Source: CAZVIK01 sp964627045 (GTDB lineage Bacteria > Acidobacteriota > Terriglobia > Bryobacterales > Bryobacteraceae). From it: DNA of 9,581 bases. This document shows positions 1 through 7,714 of this stretch, one piece after another. The translations under genes and the position numbers were made by a program. The stretch's first letter is position 1; every line of letters begins with the position of its first letter. The notes under the pieces were generated by a model that saw only the letters and a program-made list of their open reading frames with translations, made no database searches and was not told the DNA's origin. The stretch is taken from NCBI GenBank assembly GCA_964627045.1, contig CAZVIK010000160.1:1-9581 (forward strand), written 5' to 3'.

Positions 1-1326
1 TCCCAGATTCCGTTCGGGCACTCCCTGATGAGCATGGAGATGCTGACCTATCCGGAATCGGCCGTGTTCTTCGACCATCTGCGCGAACAGGCCGCGCGCG
101 GAGGACCCAAGCAGCGCGCGCTCTATGAAGGCTTCCTGCCGCTGGACCGGCCCGTCGCCGACGATTTCGCGGCCGGCCAGCTCTCCGACGGCTGGATCGC
201 CTCCGGCGGGATGCGCGCGCTGGAGCGCGGGCGCTACGAGCTGCGCGCCGCCATCGACCAGGCCGAGACGTATCTGCGCCTGCGCCGCTCGGAGCTGGTC
301 CGCGACGGCGCCCTCGAAGTGACGCTCGACGAGTCGCAGGGCTTCTTCTGGCTCTACGCGCGGCGCAGCTCGCGCGCGATGGTGCGCTTCGGCTTCGACG
401 AGGATGGCTTCATCCACCTGCAGGCCTGGAACCGCGGCGAATTGCTGGCGAGCGACGTCCGCCCGTGGATCCGCCCGCCCGGCAGCCTCAAGATGCGTTT
501 GGAAATCCGCGGGGACGGCGCGCGCGGTTTCGTCAACGGCCTGGAAATCTTCGACGGTCCCGTCGCCATCCCCGAGACGGTGGCCTACGGCTGGTGGGGC
601 ATCGCGCCCTTCGCGTTCGATCTGGGCGTGGCCCGCGCGCGCATCCTGAAGATGGATTTCGAGCCGTGGCCGGCGACCCTGGTCCTGGTGCCGCCGGGCG
701 ATCCCGTCGAACAGATCCAGCGGCTGCGGCCCTTCGTGGGCGGCCTGTCCGCGCTGGTGCCGGCCTGGGTCTTCCAGCAGCCCGCCGGCACGCTGCCCGC
801 CGGCCTGCCGGCCGACGCCGACGTGCTGCGGATGTTCGGGGCCTTCCACCGCGTGCGGCTGCTGCCGGCGATCGATCTGTCCTACGACGGCGACGTCGAG
901 CCCGCGCAGATCGTGGATTTCATCCGGCGCAACGGCCTGGCCGGCGCCGTGGTCAAGCGGCGCACGCCGGCGCCGGCGGACTGGCTGGAACGGCTGACCG
1001 CCGCGCTGGAGGAATTCCCGGCCGACGTGATCGTGCTGCAGACCGAGGCCGCGCTGTGGAACGTGCCGCGCGCCGGAGCGGAATCCAGAGGCGAGTACGT
1101 CGTGCGGCCGGAAGTGGGCGACGACCGGTTGCCGAAACCCGGCGAGGACGTTTCGCTCGTCGAGCTGCCGGTCGGCAGCGTGTTGATCGCGCCGCTGCGG
1201 GGCGAATGGAACGTGCCGCTGCGGATGTCCGGCGCGCCGCCGCCCAAGAAAGAAAAGGATCCGGCCGCGCCGCGCCTGGTCCTGATGGACACGGACGGCG
1301 GCCTGGCGCTGCCGCCGCCGCCCTAG
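1..1326 (+). CDS. 3' part of a polysaccharide-locus protein with a beta-sandwich domain (5' end outside window)
   Basis: The frame is open from base 1, and the first in-frame ATG (28) has no Shine-Dalgarno sequence, so the gene almost surely starts upstream; 441 residues are visible. Residues about 54-215 (from DDF, base 160) alternate hydrophobic and polar residues in the manner of a LamG/concanavalin-like beta-sandwich, with the typical pieces GFFWLYAR, MRLEIRG and FVNGLEIFDG (ligand-free jelly-roll strands). Residues about 220-350 look alpha/beta (LVLVPPG, RVRLLPAIDLSY, GLAGAVVKRR, ADVIVLQTEAALW), perhaps a reduced TIM-barrel of the glycoside hydrolase kind, but I see no catalytic motif. 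The end is Pro-rich (APPPKKEKDP, then LPPPP). It lies 27 nt before the O-acyltransferase gene, so it is probably in the same operon. A role in binding or trimming the polymer is inferred from context only; the family is not recognised. Confidence 0.75.
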   Translation, partial: SQIPFGHSLMSMEMLTYPESAVFFDHLREQAARGGPKQRALYEGFLPLDRPVADDFAAGQLSDGWIASGGMRALERGRYELRAAIDQAETYLRLRRSELVRDGALEVTLDESQGFFWLYARRSSRAMVRFGFDEDGFIHLQAWNRGELLASDVRPWIRPPGSLKMRLEIRGDGARGFVNGLEIFDGPVAIPETVAYGWWGIAPFAFDLGVARARILKMDFEPWPATLVLVPPGDPVEQIQRLRPFVGGLSALVPAWVFQQPAGTLPAGLPADADVLRMFGAFHRVRLLPAIDLSYDGDVEPAQIVDFIRRNGLAGAVVKRRTPAPADWLERLTAALEEFPADVIVLQTEAALWNVPRAGAESRGEYVVRPEVGDDRLPKPGEDVSLVELPVGSVLIAPLRGEWNVPLRMSGAPPPKKEKDPAAPRLVLMDTDGGLALPPPP

Positions 1327-1338
1327 GGGGCCCGCGCC

Positions 1339-1342
1339 GGAG
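1339..1342 (+). promoter_or_regulatory. Ribosome binding site of the MBOAT gene
   Basis: GGAG lies 11 nt before the ATG at 1354, inside a GC-rich 27-nt spacer. It supports that start, which also gives the standard family N-terminus (MLFPTTAF). Confidence 0.5.
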
Positions 1343-1353
1343 CCCGTGCGCCC

Positions 1354-2853
1354 ATGTTGTTCCCGACCACAGCGTTCGCCGTTTTTTTCTTCGTCGTTTT
1401 CCTGCTCCATTGGGCTTTGGCGGATTTTCCGCGCGCGCGGAAAGCGTTCCTGCTGGCGGCCAGCCTGTTCTTCTACGGTTTCTGGAGCTGGAAATTCGCG
1501 GGATTGCTGCTGGCCTCGGCGCTGATCAACCACGCGCTGGCCGTGCGCATGGACGGCTTGGCGCGGGACGCCGCGCCGGAGCGCGTCCGGCGGCGCTGGC
1601 TGGTCGGGAGCGTGGCGTTCAACCTGGGACTGCTGGGGTTCTTCAAGTACGCGGGGTTTTTCTTCGCCGACGCGCTGTTCCCGCTGCTGCGGCCGATTTG
1701 CATCCGGCTCGGCCCGGCGGCGGTGGCGTGGCTGGTGGGCGTGCAGGAGGACGTCTATCCGTGGTTGGCGAAGATCGTCCTGCCCGTGGGCATTTCGTTC
1801 TTCACCTTCCAGGCGCTGAGCTACGTGGTGGACGTGCACCGCCGCCGCGTGGCGCCGGCGCGGTCGTGGCTCGATTTCGCGAACTACCTGGCCTTTTTCC
1901 CGCAGCTCGTGGCCGGGCCCATCGTGCGCGCGGCCGATCTCGTGCCGCAGATGGAGCGGATGCCGGACCGCGCCGAGCCGATCGAGGCGAGCCGCGCGGT
2001 CTTTCTGATCCTGGGGGGCCTGTTCAAGAAAACGGTGGTGGCCAACTGGCTGGCGACGCGCCTGGCCGATCCCGTCTTCGCCTGGCCGGAACGCTTCGCG
2101 GGGCCGGACGCCCTGCTGGGCGTGTATGCCTACGCCGTGCAGATCTACTGCGATTTTTCGGCTTATTCGGACCTCGCCATCGGCACGGCCCTGCTGCTGG
2201 GCTTCCGCTTCCCGGCGAACTTCGACGCGCCGTACTTCGCGACGACGCTGCAGGACTTCTGGCGGCGCTGGCACATCTCGCTGTCCTCGTGGCTGCGCGA
2301 CTATCTCTACGTGCCGCTGGGCGGATCGCGCGCCGGGGCCGCGCGCACCGCCGTCAACCTGTTCGCGACGTTCCTGCTCGGCGGGCTGTGGCACGGCGCG
2401 GCCTGGACGTTTCTGGCGTGGGGGGCCTTCCACGGCGCCTATCTCGTCCTCGAACGCGCCGCGCGCGGCGTCCTGGGGCTGAACCGGCGCCACGCCGCGC
2501 CCGCGCCCTGGCCGGTGGCGCTGCTGGGACGGATCTGGATCTTCCACGTGGTGTGCTTCTCCTGGATCCTGTTCCGGGGCGGCCGCATGGAAACCGTGAA
2601 CGCGATGCTGCGCAGCCTCGGAAGTTGGCGCGCGACCGTGCCGGAGGTCGCGACGTGGAGCGCGCTGTCCGTCGCGATGGTGCTCGTCGGTTTCGCCACG
2701 CAGTTTCTCGACGGCGACCGCCTGTGGCGCGCGGCCCGCAAGGTCTCCGCGTGGCCCGCGTGGGCGCTGGCCACGGCCGCGGCGCTGGCCTTGACCGCGA
2801 TTCTCGCCCTGGGGCCGGAAGGCGTCGCGCCGTTCATTTATTTCCAGTTTTAG
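1354..2853 (+). CDS. MBOAT-family polysaccharide O-acyltransferase (AlgI/DltB-like)
   Basis: A 499-residue polytopic inner-membrane protein of the usual AlgI length. Family signatures are clear: N-terminus MLFPTTAFAVFFFVVF, ASLFFYGFWSW, GFFKYAGFF, LPVGISFFTFQALSYVVDVH, FFPQLVAGPI (residues 181-190), DFWRRWHISLS (from D301) and the active-site stretch GGLWHGAAWTF with His347, followed by GAFHG with His360. In AlgI and relatives the conserved His in the membrane is needed to move an acyl group, usually acetyl, from a cytoplasmic donor across the membrane to a periplasmic acceptor. The neighbours (SGNH hydrolase, deacetylase, TPR-barrel) say that the acceptor is a secreted polysaccharide rather than teichoic acid or peptidoglycan. 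All key residues are present and the gene looks intact. The acyl group and the polymer are not known from sequence. Confidence 0.95.
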   Translation: MLFPTTAFAVFFFVVFLLHWALADFPRARKAFLLAASLFFYGFWSWKFAGLLLASALINHALAVRMDGLARDAAPERVRRRWLVGSVAFNLGLLGFFKYAGFFFADALFPLLRPICIRLGPAAVAWLVGVQEDVYPWLAKIVLPVGISFFTFQALSYVVDVHRRRVAPARSWLDFANYLAFFPQLVAGPIVRAADLVPQMERMPDRAEPIEASRAVFLILGGLFKKTVVANWLATRLADPVFAWPERFAGPDALLGVYAYAVQIYCDFSAYSDLAIGTALLLGFRFPANFDAPYFATTLQDFWRRWHISLSSWLRDYLYVPLGGSRAGAARTAVNLFATFLLGGLWHGAAWTFLAWGAFHGAYLVLERAARGVLGLNRRHAAPAPWPVALLGRIWIFHVVCFSWILFRGGRMETVNAMLRSLGSWRATVPEVATWSALSVAMVLVGFATQFLDGDRLWRAARKVSAWPAWALATAAALALTAILALGPEGVAPFIYFQF

Positions 2854-2881
2854 AGAGGTCGGAGAGCAGAGGTCGGAGAAC
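2854..2881 (+). repeat. Two tandem 14-bp repeats (heptad-like) between genes
   Basis: AGAGGTCGGAGAGC (2854-2867) is followed directly by AGAGGTCGGAGAAC (2868-2881), 13 of 14 bases the same. Each unit can be read as two related 7-mers (AGAGGTC and GGAGARC). The array starts at the base after the MBOAT stop codon and ends 2 nt before the next ATG. Its last GGAG (2875-2878) is 5 nt from the ATG at 2884 and so serves as that gene's Shine-Dalgarno sequence. Confidence 0.85.
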
Positions 2882-2883
2882 AG

Positions 2884-3135
2884 ATGGATGGAAAAGAAAA
2901 ACCGGTCGGGATGCCCTTGAAAACGGCGTGGGGCGGGGTGGTGCTGTTCTATGCGCTGGCGCTGGCGCTGAACGGCGCCGCGCTGCACCGCAACAACGAG
3001 ATCCTGCCCTATGGTCCGGTGCGCTCGTTTTGGCTGGCGGCCAGCGGCCCGGTGGCCCGGACGTGCACCGCGCTCCGTTTGGATCGCCCGCGAACTTGGT
3101 TGGTCCGGACGGCGGGGAAGGCCCTCAATGAGTGA
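2884..3135 (+). CDS. Small single-span membrane protein of the polysaccharide acylation operon
   Basis: An 83-residue protein. It has a short basic N-terminus, one membrane span at about residues 15-35 (WGGVVLFYALALALNGAAL) and a C-terminal segment of about 45 residues expected outside the cytoplasm. That segment has the pattern LPYGPVRSFWLA, then LRLDRPRTWL, which resembles from memory the membrane-proximal region of larger DUF459-type SGNH proteins that are encoded next to MBOAT genes. Here the SGNH domain is in a separate gene 55 nt downstream, in another frame and with its own signal sequence. The product may therefore be a detached anchor or docking subunit linking the acyltransferase and the SGNH protein; this is inference. 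The start is supported by GGAG 5 nt upstream. Too short for a firm family call. Confidence 0.75.
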   Translation: MDGKEKPVGMPLKTAWGGVVLFYALALALNGAALHRNNEILPYGPVRSFWLAASGPVARTCTALRLDRPRTWLVRTAGKALNE

Positions 3136-3180
3136 AAAGTCGCCAATTGGTTTGTGTTCCGGCGCGCGCGCCCGTACCTT

Positions 3181-3184
3181 GGAG
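3181..3184 (+). promoter_or_regulatory. Ribosome binding site deciding the SGNH start
   Basis: GGAG 6 nt before the ATG at 3191. An alternative in-frame ATG at 3128 overlaps the stop of the previous gene (ATGAGTGA) and could be coupled to it, but it would put 21 extra residues ahead of the signal sequence and has no comparable site. The 3191 start is preferred. Confidence 0.6.
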
Positions 3185-3190
3185 AAACAC

Positions 3191-3925
3191 ATGAGACAGC
3201 AACTTGGCAGCGGGAAAAAAGGATGGGGATGGCGGGGGTGGGGCGGAGCGCTGGCGGCGGGACTTTGGGCCGCCGCGGCGTGCGGACAAGCTTCCGGAGC
3301 GAAATCCCCCGTCCTGCTCATCGGCGATTCAATGATGCGCCTGCCGGCCCGCGCGCTGGAGCGCGAACTGGCGAAGCTGCCGGACGTCGAAGTCGCGAGC
3401 TTCGCCAGCATCGGCACGGGCCTGGCCCGGCTGGATGCGTTCGACTGGTTGGCCAAGATCGATGAACTCTGCGCGGCGCACGCGCCCCGCGTCGCGGTGG
3501 TGGCGCTCGGGGCGAACGACCGGCAGCCGATGCGGGTGGAGCCCGGCGGCCTGGTCCAGCCCGGCACGCCCGAATGGGACGCCGAATACGCGGCGCGCGC
3601 CGGGCGCGCCATGGACCGCCTGCTGGCCGGCGGCTGCGAACAAATCGTCTGGCTGCAATTGCCGCCGATGCGCGAACCGGTCGTGGCCGAGTTCGCCCGG
3701 CGCCTCAACGCCGTGGTGGCCGCCGAGGCGGCGGCGCGCCCGCAGGTGGTCGCGCACGATTTTTCCGCGCTGGTGGCCGACCGACGCACCGGCGGCTACG
3801 TCGAGCGGCGCATGGACCCGCTGACCGCCGCCGCCATCCCGGTGCGCGACGTCGGCGGCATCCATCTCTCGCCCGACGGCGCGCGCCTGCTGGCCGCCGC
3901 CTTGATCGAGGAATACTGGAAGTGA
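3191..3925 (+). CDS. Exported SGNH/GDSL hydrolase-like protein (putative polymer O-acyl transferase or esterase)
   Basis: A 244-residue protein. The N-terminus has a basic segment and a hydrophobic stretch (GALAAGLWAAAACGQ) like a signal peptide; Cys31 could make it a lipoprotein, although Ala at -3 is a weak lipobox. The mature part is an SGNH fold: block I LLIGDSMM with nucleophile Ser47, a Gly at GTGLARL (block II-like), block III GANDRQ with Asn109, and a C-terminal GGIHLSPDG with His225. The usual block V is DxxH (as in DGIH); here the residue three before His is Gly222, and the nearest Asp is Asp220, five before. The triad may use Asp220 or be a dyad. Related periplasmic SGNH proteins (AlgJ, AlgX, PatB type) transfer acetyl from an MBOAT partner to a polymer or remove it. 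Its place between the MBOAT and the deacetylase-barrel gene suggests the same. Confidence 0.87.
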   Translation: MRQQLGSGKKGWGWRGWGGALAAGLWAAAACGQASGAKSPVLLIGDSMMRLPARALERELAKLPDVEVASFASIGTGLARLDAFDWLAKIDELCAAHAPRVAVVALGANDRQPMRVEPGGLVQPGTPEWDAEYAARAGRAMDRLLAGGCEQIVWLQLPPMREPVVAEFARRLNAVVAAEAAARPQVVAHDFSALVADRRTGGYVERRMDPLTAAAIPVRDVGGIHLSPDGARLLAAALIEEYWK

Positions 3926-3944
3926 AAACCCGTTTGCGAACCGC

Positions 3945-3950
3945 AGGAGG
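3945..3950 (+). promoter_or_regulatory. Strong ribosome binding site of the fusion gene
   Basis: AGGAGG, a full anti-16S match, 10 nt before the ATG at 3961. It fixes the start of the large gene and excludes longer open reading in the same frame upstream, which only overlaps the SGNH gene. Confidence 0.75.
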
Positions 3951-3960
3951 ACGTTTTCCC

Positions 3961-6900
3961 ATGAATCCGACGTTATCCCGAGTGGCGGCCGGCGGACTGG
4001 CCATCTGGTTGCTGATGGCGCCGGCGCCGGCCGTTTCCCCGGCCGAGACCGCGGCCGTCGCCACGGCCACCGCGGTGGACGGCCTGGTCCGCGCCACGCG
4101 CAAGACCGCCGAGCGCGAACCGTTCCTGCTGAAAGCCGGGCCCGCCGATCCCCGGGCGGAGCCGGCGGCGCGCGACGAACTGGAACAGGCCATCATGCTG
4201 ATCCAGAAAAAAGACTACGCGACCGCCACCCCGCTGCTGGAAGACGCCCTCCGGATCGATCCGACCGTCGAAGCGACCTGGGAAGCCCTCGGCTGGTGCT
4301 ACTATCACCTCGGCCGCGTCGCGGAGGCCGAGGACCTGTGGCGGCAGTTCGCCGCCTTGCGGCCCGAGTCGCCCAAGGCCCACAACCTGCTCGCGCAGCT
4401 GGCCATCGCGCGCAGCGACTGGACCGCCGCCGACGAACACTTGGCCCGCGCGCTCGCCCTCGAACCGAACAACTACGACGTCCGCTATTGGTATGCCCAG
4501 AACCTGTTCCGCCTCGGCCGCCTCGCTCCGGCGGTGGAAATCTTCGAGAAACTGGTCGCCGAAGATCCCGCGCGTTTCGACGTGAAAACGGATCTGGCCC
4601 GCACCTGTTCGCTGGTCCAGCGCCACGAAGACGCGCTCGACCTGTGGGCGGAAATCGTCGAGGCCTTGCCGGAGAACCTCGCGTTCCGGACCGAATTCGC
4701 GCGCGCCCTCATGCTCGTCGGCAGTCTCGACCAGGCCGACGCGGAAGCCCGGCGCATCCTCGCGGAGGACCCGGCCCGCTGGGACGTCATGAATCTGCGC
4801 GCCGATCTGGCGGAGATCGGCCAGGTGCCCGAGGATGCCGTGCAGTCCCTGCGGGAATTGATCGCCGACGCCGCGGATCCCGACGTCCGCGCGCAGCTGC
4901 GGGTCCGGCTCGGGGCGCGGCTGGTGGCCTTGAACCGCAAGGACGCCGCCCGCTGGCCGCTGACGCTGGCCTTGGAGCAATACGCGGCCGCCACGGAGAC
5001 GCGGCCGACCTACGTGCCTTGGCTCAACCAGTATTCCCAGATCGCCCTGTTGGCGCACCAGGTCGACCGCGCGCGCGACGTCGTGGACCGCATCCTGCGC
5101 GACTTGAATCCCCGCAACCAGCAGGCGCTCAAAACGCGTTTCGAGATCGAAATGTTCCGGCGGGATTTCGCGGCCGCCGAGCGGGCGCTGGATGCGATCT
5201 ACGAGAACAGCCAGCCCAACAATCCCTATCGCTTCCTGCAGCGCGCCCGGCTCGAGGTGCAGCGCGGCGACTATCCCGCCGCCCTGGAGGCGCTGGACCG
5301 GCTGGAGGACATCGGCAACCGCGGCGCGGTGCTGACGCTGCTGTACCACGGCCTGACCGAAAGCGAGTGGCAGGCGCTGCCTTCCACCCGCCGGTTCCGC
5401 GAACAGCTGCTGGCCTTGCGCGACGCGGGGTTCACGTTCATCGATCCGCTGGACATTCCCGCCTATCTGGAGAAGAACGCCGGCGCCGGCGCCGCGGCGG
5501 AAGATCCGCCTTGGCTGGCGCAGCAGGTGGACCAGGCCCGCTATGCCCTGACGGGCGAGCGCAAGTTCCGCCGCCGCGCCGACGCCCCGATCGCCAAGGT
5601 CGCGGCCATCACCTTCGACGACGGCCTGCGGAGTTCCCTGAGCCTCGGCACGCCGGTCGCGCAGGAGCTCGGCCTGACCTTCGGCATGTTCGTCATCACC
5701 AGCATCGAAGAACTCAACGCCCCGATGTACGCGGCGTGGGAAGAGCTGCGCGGCTACCGGGAAACCGNNNNNNNNNNNNNNNNNNNNNNNNNNNNNNNNN
5801 NNNNNNNNNNNNNNNNNNNNNNNNNNNNNNNNNNNNNNNNNNNNNNNNNNNNNNNNNNNNNNNNNNNCTCAACGCCCCGATGTACGCGGCGTGGGAAGAG
5901 CTGCGCGGCTACCGGGAAACCGGCGCCTGGCAGATCGGCAGCCATCTCAAATACGCCAACACCCCGCGGCCGGCGGGTCCGGAAGGCTCCCCCGACGTGT
6001 TCCCGTTGCCCAACCGCGTCTGGCTGCCGGAAAAGAAGCGCCTGGAAACCCTGCGCGAGTGGAGCGCCCGCGTCCGCCGCGAGTTTTCCGAGAGCCGCGC
6101 CGATCTCGAGAAGCATCTGGCCTTGCCGCCCCGGGAGCCGCTGGCGGTGGCCTATCCTTTCGGCGAAATCGGGCAGGAGGAGGGGAGCAACGTCGCCCGC
6201 CTCGTCGATCCCGTCCGCACGCTGCTGGGCGAGGCCGACCGCGAGTACCAGCTCGGGTTCGTCGTCGACGCCTTCGGCTACACCTGCCCCGGCGACGACC
6301 TGCTGACGGTGCGCCGCTTCGAGCCGGATTGGAACGCCGACGCCGCCGACGTCGTCGCGGAGGTCCTGGAGAACCATCCCGTGTTCCAGGCGCGGCGGAT
6401 GCGCGCCGAGATCGCCACGCTGATGAACAAGCCCTATCTGGCCGAACGGCAGATCGAGCTGCTCCGCCGCGACGGCTATCCCGAACGCCGGCTGCGCGAA
6501 CTCGTCGCTTTCGCCCAGAACCGGATTCCCGCGGAACGCGCCGTCGCGGTCGACGAGGCCGGCCGCACGGGCACGTCCCGGAACCGCCTGCGGCCCTCGA
6601 ACCTCTACGTCGCCGGCCTGTACCGCGAAAACCAGTCCAACGACGACATCGTCCAGCGCTACGGCGAGGGCCGCGCGGGCCTCAACCTGAGCGCCCGGCT
6701 GGGGCTGGAAGCGTCGGCGTTCGCCGGGCGCATCGACCAGACCGTGACCTCCAACGTCTGGTTCGAGATCGAACAGCCCGTCACCAGCGTCAGCAGCTCG
6801 ACCACCACCACGACCACCGACGGCGACACCACCACGTCGTCCAGCACCACGCAAACCACCACGATCAACAAGATCCAGACCAACCGCATCACGAAAACCG

Positions 6901-7688
6901 AGTACGACGCCGACGTCGCCGAGGTGCGCGGCACCCTCACGCTGCGCATCAGCGACGCCGCCTCGCTGACCGCCGCGCTCGGCGTGAAGACCGTCGAATT
7001 CAACCAGGCCGACGATCCCGAGCAGGCGGAACAGGAGGAAGTGGTCGGCTCCCTGACCGTGGCCTGGAGCCGGCAGCGCGCCCTGCGGATCGCGGCCGTC
7101 TTCGAGCACGATCTGGTCGCGTCCGCCCGCCGCGAGATCTCCTACAACGGCTTCGGATTGAATGCCCGCTGGCTGACGTCCGACCGCTGGGAACTCGCCG
7201 GGGTCGCGCGCTACCTCAGCTACGAGGACGACAACGCCATGGTCCAGCTCTCCGGCGGCACGTTCTGGCAGCTGTTTGAACGGCAGGGGATCTGGGGCGG
7301 CCTCGAGGCCTCCACCTACAGCACCGACGAAGATTCCGAGTTCTATTGGACGCCCTACTGGGACACCCGCTACGCGGCCGTCCTGCGCCTGTTGCGCGCC
7401 TACCAGGACTATTTCTTCCGGTTCGACGTCCGCCTCGGCCAGCAGCGCGAAGACGCCCGGCCCGAAGACGAGCTGGCCTGGCGCAATCTCAAGGCGCGGG
7501 CCGACGCCGACGGCAACTGGGATGCGGGGCCCAATCCCGACGCCGACTGGGACACGTTCGTCGGCCTCGGCGCCACCTACCGCCAGCGGCTGTGGCGCCG
7601 CCTGGACCTGATCGGCGACCTGTCCGTCAATTTCCTGCGCGATTATTCCGAGCACGACTTCACGGTCGGGCTCCAGTACAACTTCTAG
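3961..7688 (+). CDS. TPR - PgaB-like deacetylase - outer-membrane beta-barrel fusion (gene interrupted by an artefactual N gap)
   Basis: After removing the 100 N and one 55-bp duplicate the gene is a single 1190-residue frame; read literally it shifts frame at the gap and stops at 6306. Domains: signal peptide, residues 1 to about 28 (LAIWLLMAPAPAVSPA); TPR-like helical repeats, about 70-455, with YYHLGRVAEAEDLW and LFRLGRLAPAVEIFEK; PgaB-like NodB deacetylase, about 457-745, with LLYHG (460-464), TFDDG (551-555; Asp553 and Asp554), GSHLKYAN (His610), AYPFGE (679-684) and VRRF (732-735); a helical linker to about 822; then a beta-barrel, about 823-1190, of alternating strands ending in VGLQYNF, with the terminal Phe used for barrel assembly. 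In PNAG export PgaA supplies TPR and porin, and PgaB deacetylates GlcNAc in the periplasm; here both jobs appear to be in one chain. Oddities: Asn615 replaces the second metal-binding His, and a Ser/Thr-rich run (889-918) lies near the first strands. The function (deacetylation plus export of an amino-sugar polymer) is inferred. Confidence 0.9.
5713..5767 (+). repeat. Left copy of a 55-bp exact duplicate flanking the gap
   Basis: Starts CTCAACGCCCCGATG and ends CGGGAAACCG. It is identical over all 55 bases to 5868-5922. It encodes residues 585-602 of the fusion protein. Confidence 0.97.
5768..5867. other. Assembly gap of exactly 100 N
   Basis: Exactly 100 undetermined bases, a conventional spacer length. 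The sequence on the right restarts with the same 55 bp that end the left side, so nothing is likely to be missing here; the two contigs overlap and should be joined. Confidence 0.97.
5868..5922 (+). repeat. Right copy of the 55-bp exact duplicate flanking the gap
   Basis: Identical to 5713-5767. The coding sequence then goes on with GCGCCTGGCAG (Gly-Ala-Trp-Gln). Joining the copies moves the frame by 155 bases (two modulo three), which is just what is needed to connect the frame from 3961 with the frame ending at 7688. Confidence 0.97.
6780..6870 (+). repeat. Ser/Thr-rich low-complexity segment in the barrel domain
   Basis: Runs of ACC and AGC codons encode about 30 residues, nearly all Ser or Thr with a few Asp, Gly and Gln (SSSTTTTTTDGDTTTSSS and TTQTTT). 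It lies between two predicted barrel strands, so it is most likely a flexible loop, facing the outside or the channel mouth. The codon repetition makes slippage-driven length variation plausible. Confidence 0.8.
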
Positions 7689-7714
7689 CGCGGCGGACGC
7701 GCTGGATCGACCCC

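Noticed and set aside
28..30. ATG at 28 as the true start of the first gene
   Set aside because: No Shine-Dalgarno sequence and the frame is open to base 1, with residues ahead (SQIPFGHSL) that read like normal protein.
465..3131. Long open plus-strand frame (888 codons) across genes 1-3
   Set aside because: Arg/Ala/Gly-rich, no domain, and overlaps three genes with clear domains or starts. A shadow frame caused by high GC.
3128..3135. ATG at 3128 (overlapping the previous stop) as the SGNH start
   Set aside because: It would place a long polar stretch before the signal peptide, whereas the ATG at 3191 has GGAG at 6 nt. Kept only as an alternative.
3973..5349. Minus-strand open frame of 458 codons
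   Set aside because: Opposite the TPR region, rich in Gly, Arg and Gln, no start signal; a mirror of real codons.
5713..5922. The 55-bp repeat as a biological direct repeat or insertion target
   Set aside because: Exact identity, a 100-N spacer and perfect frame repair all point to unresolved contig overlap, not to a mobile element.
3961..6306. Fusion gene as a frameshifted pseudogene ending at 6306
   Set aside because: The frameshift exists only because of the 100 N plus duplicated 55 bp. Joining the copies restores one frame, with the deacetylase motifs in order.
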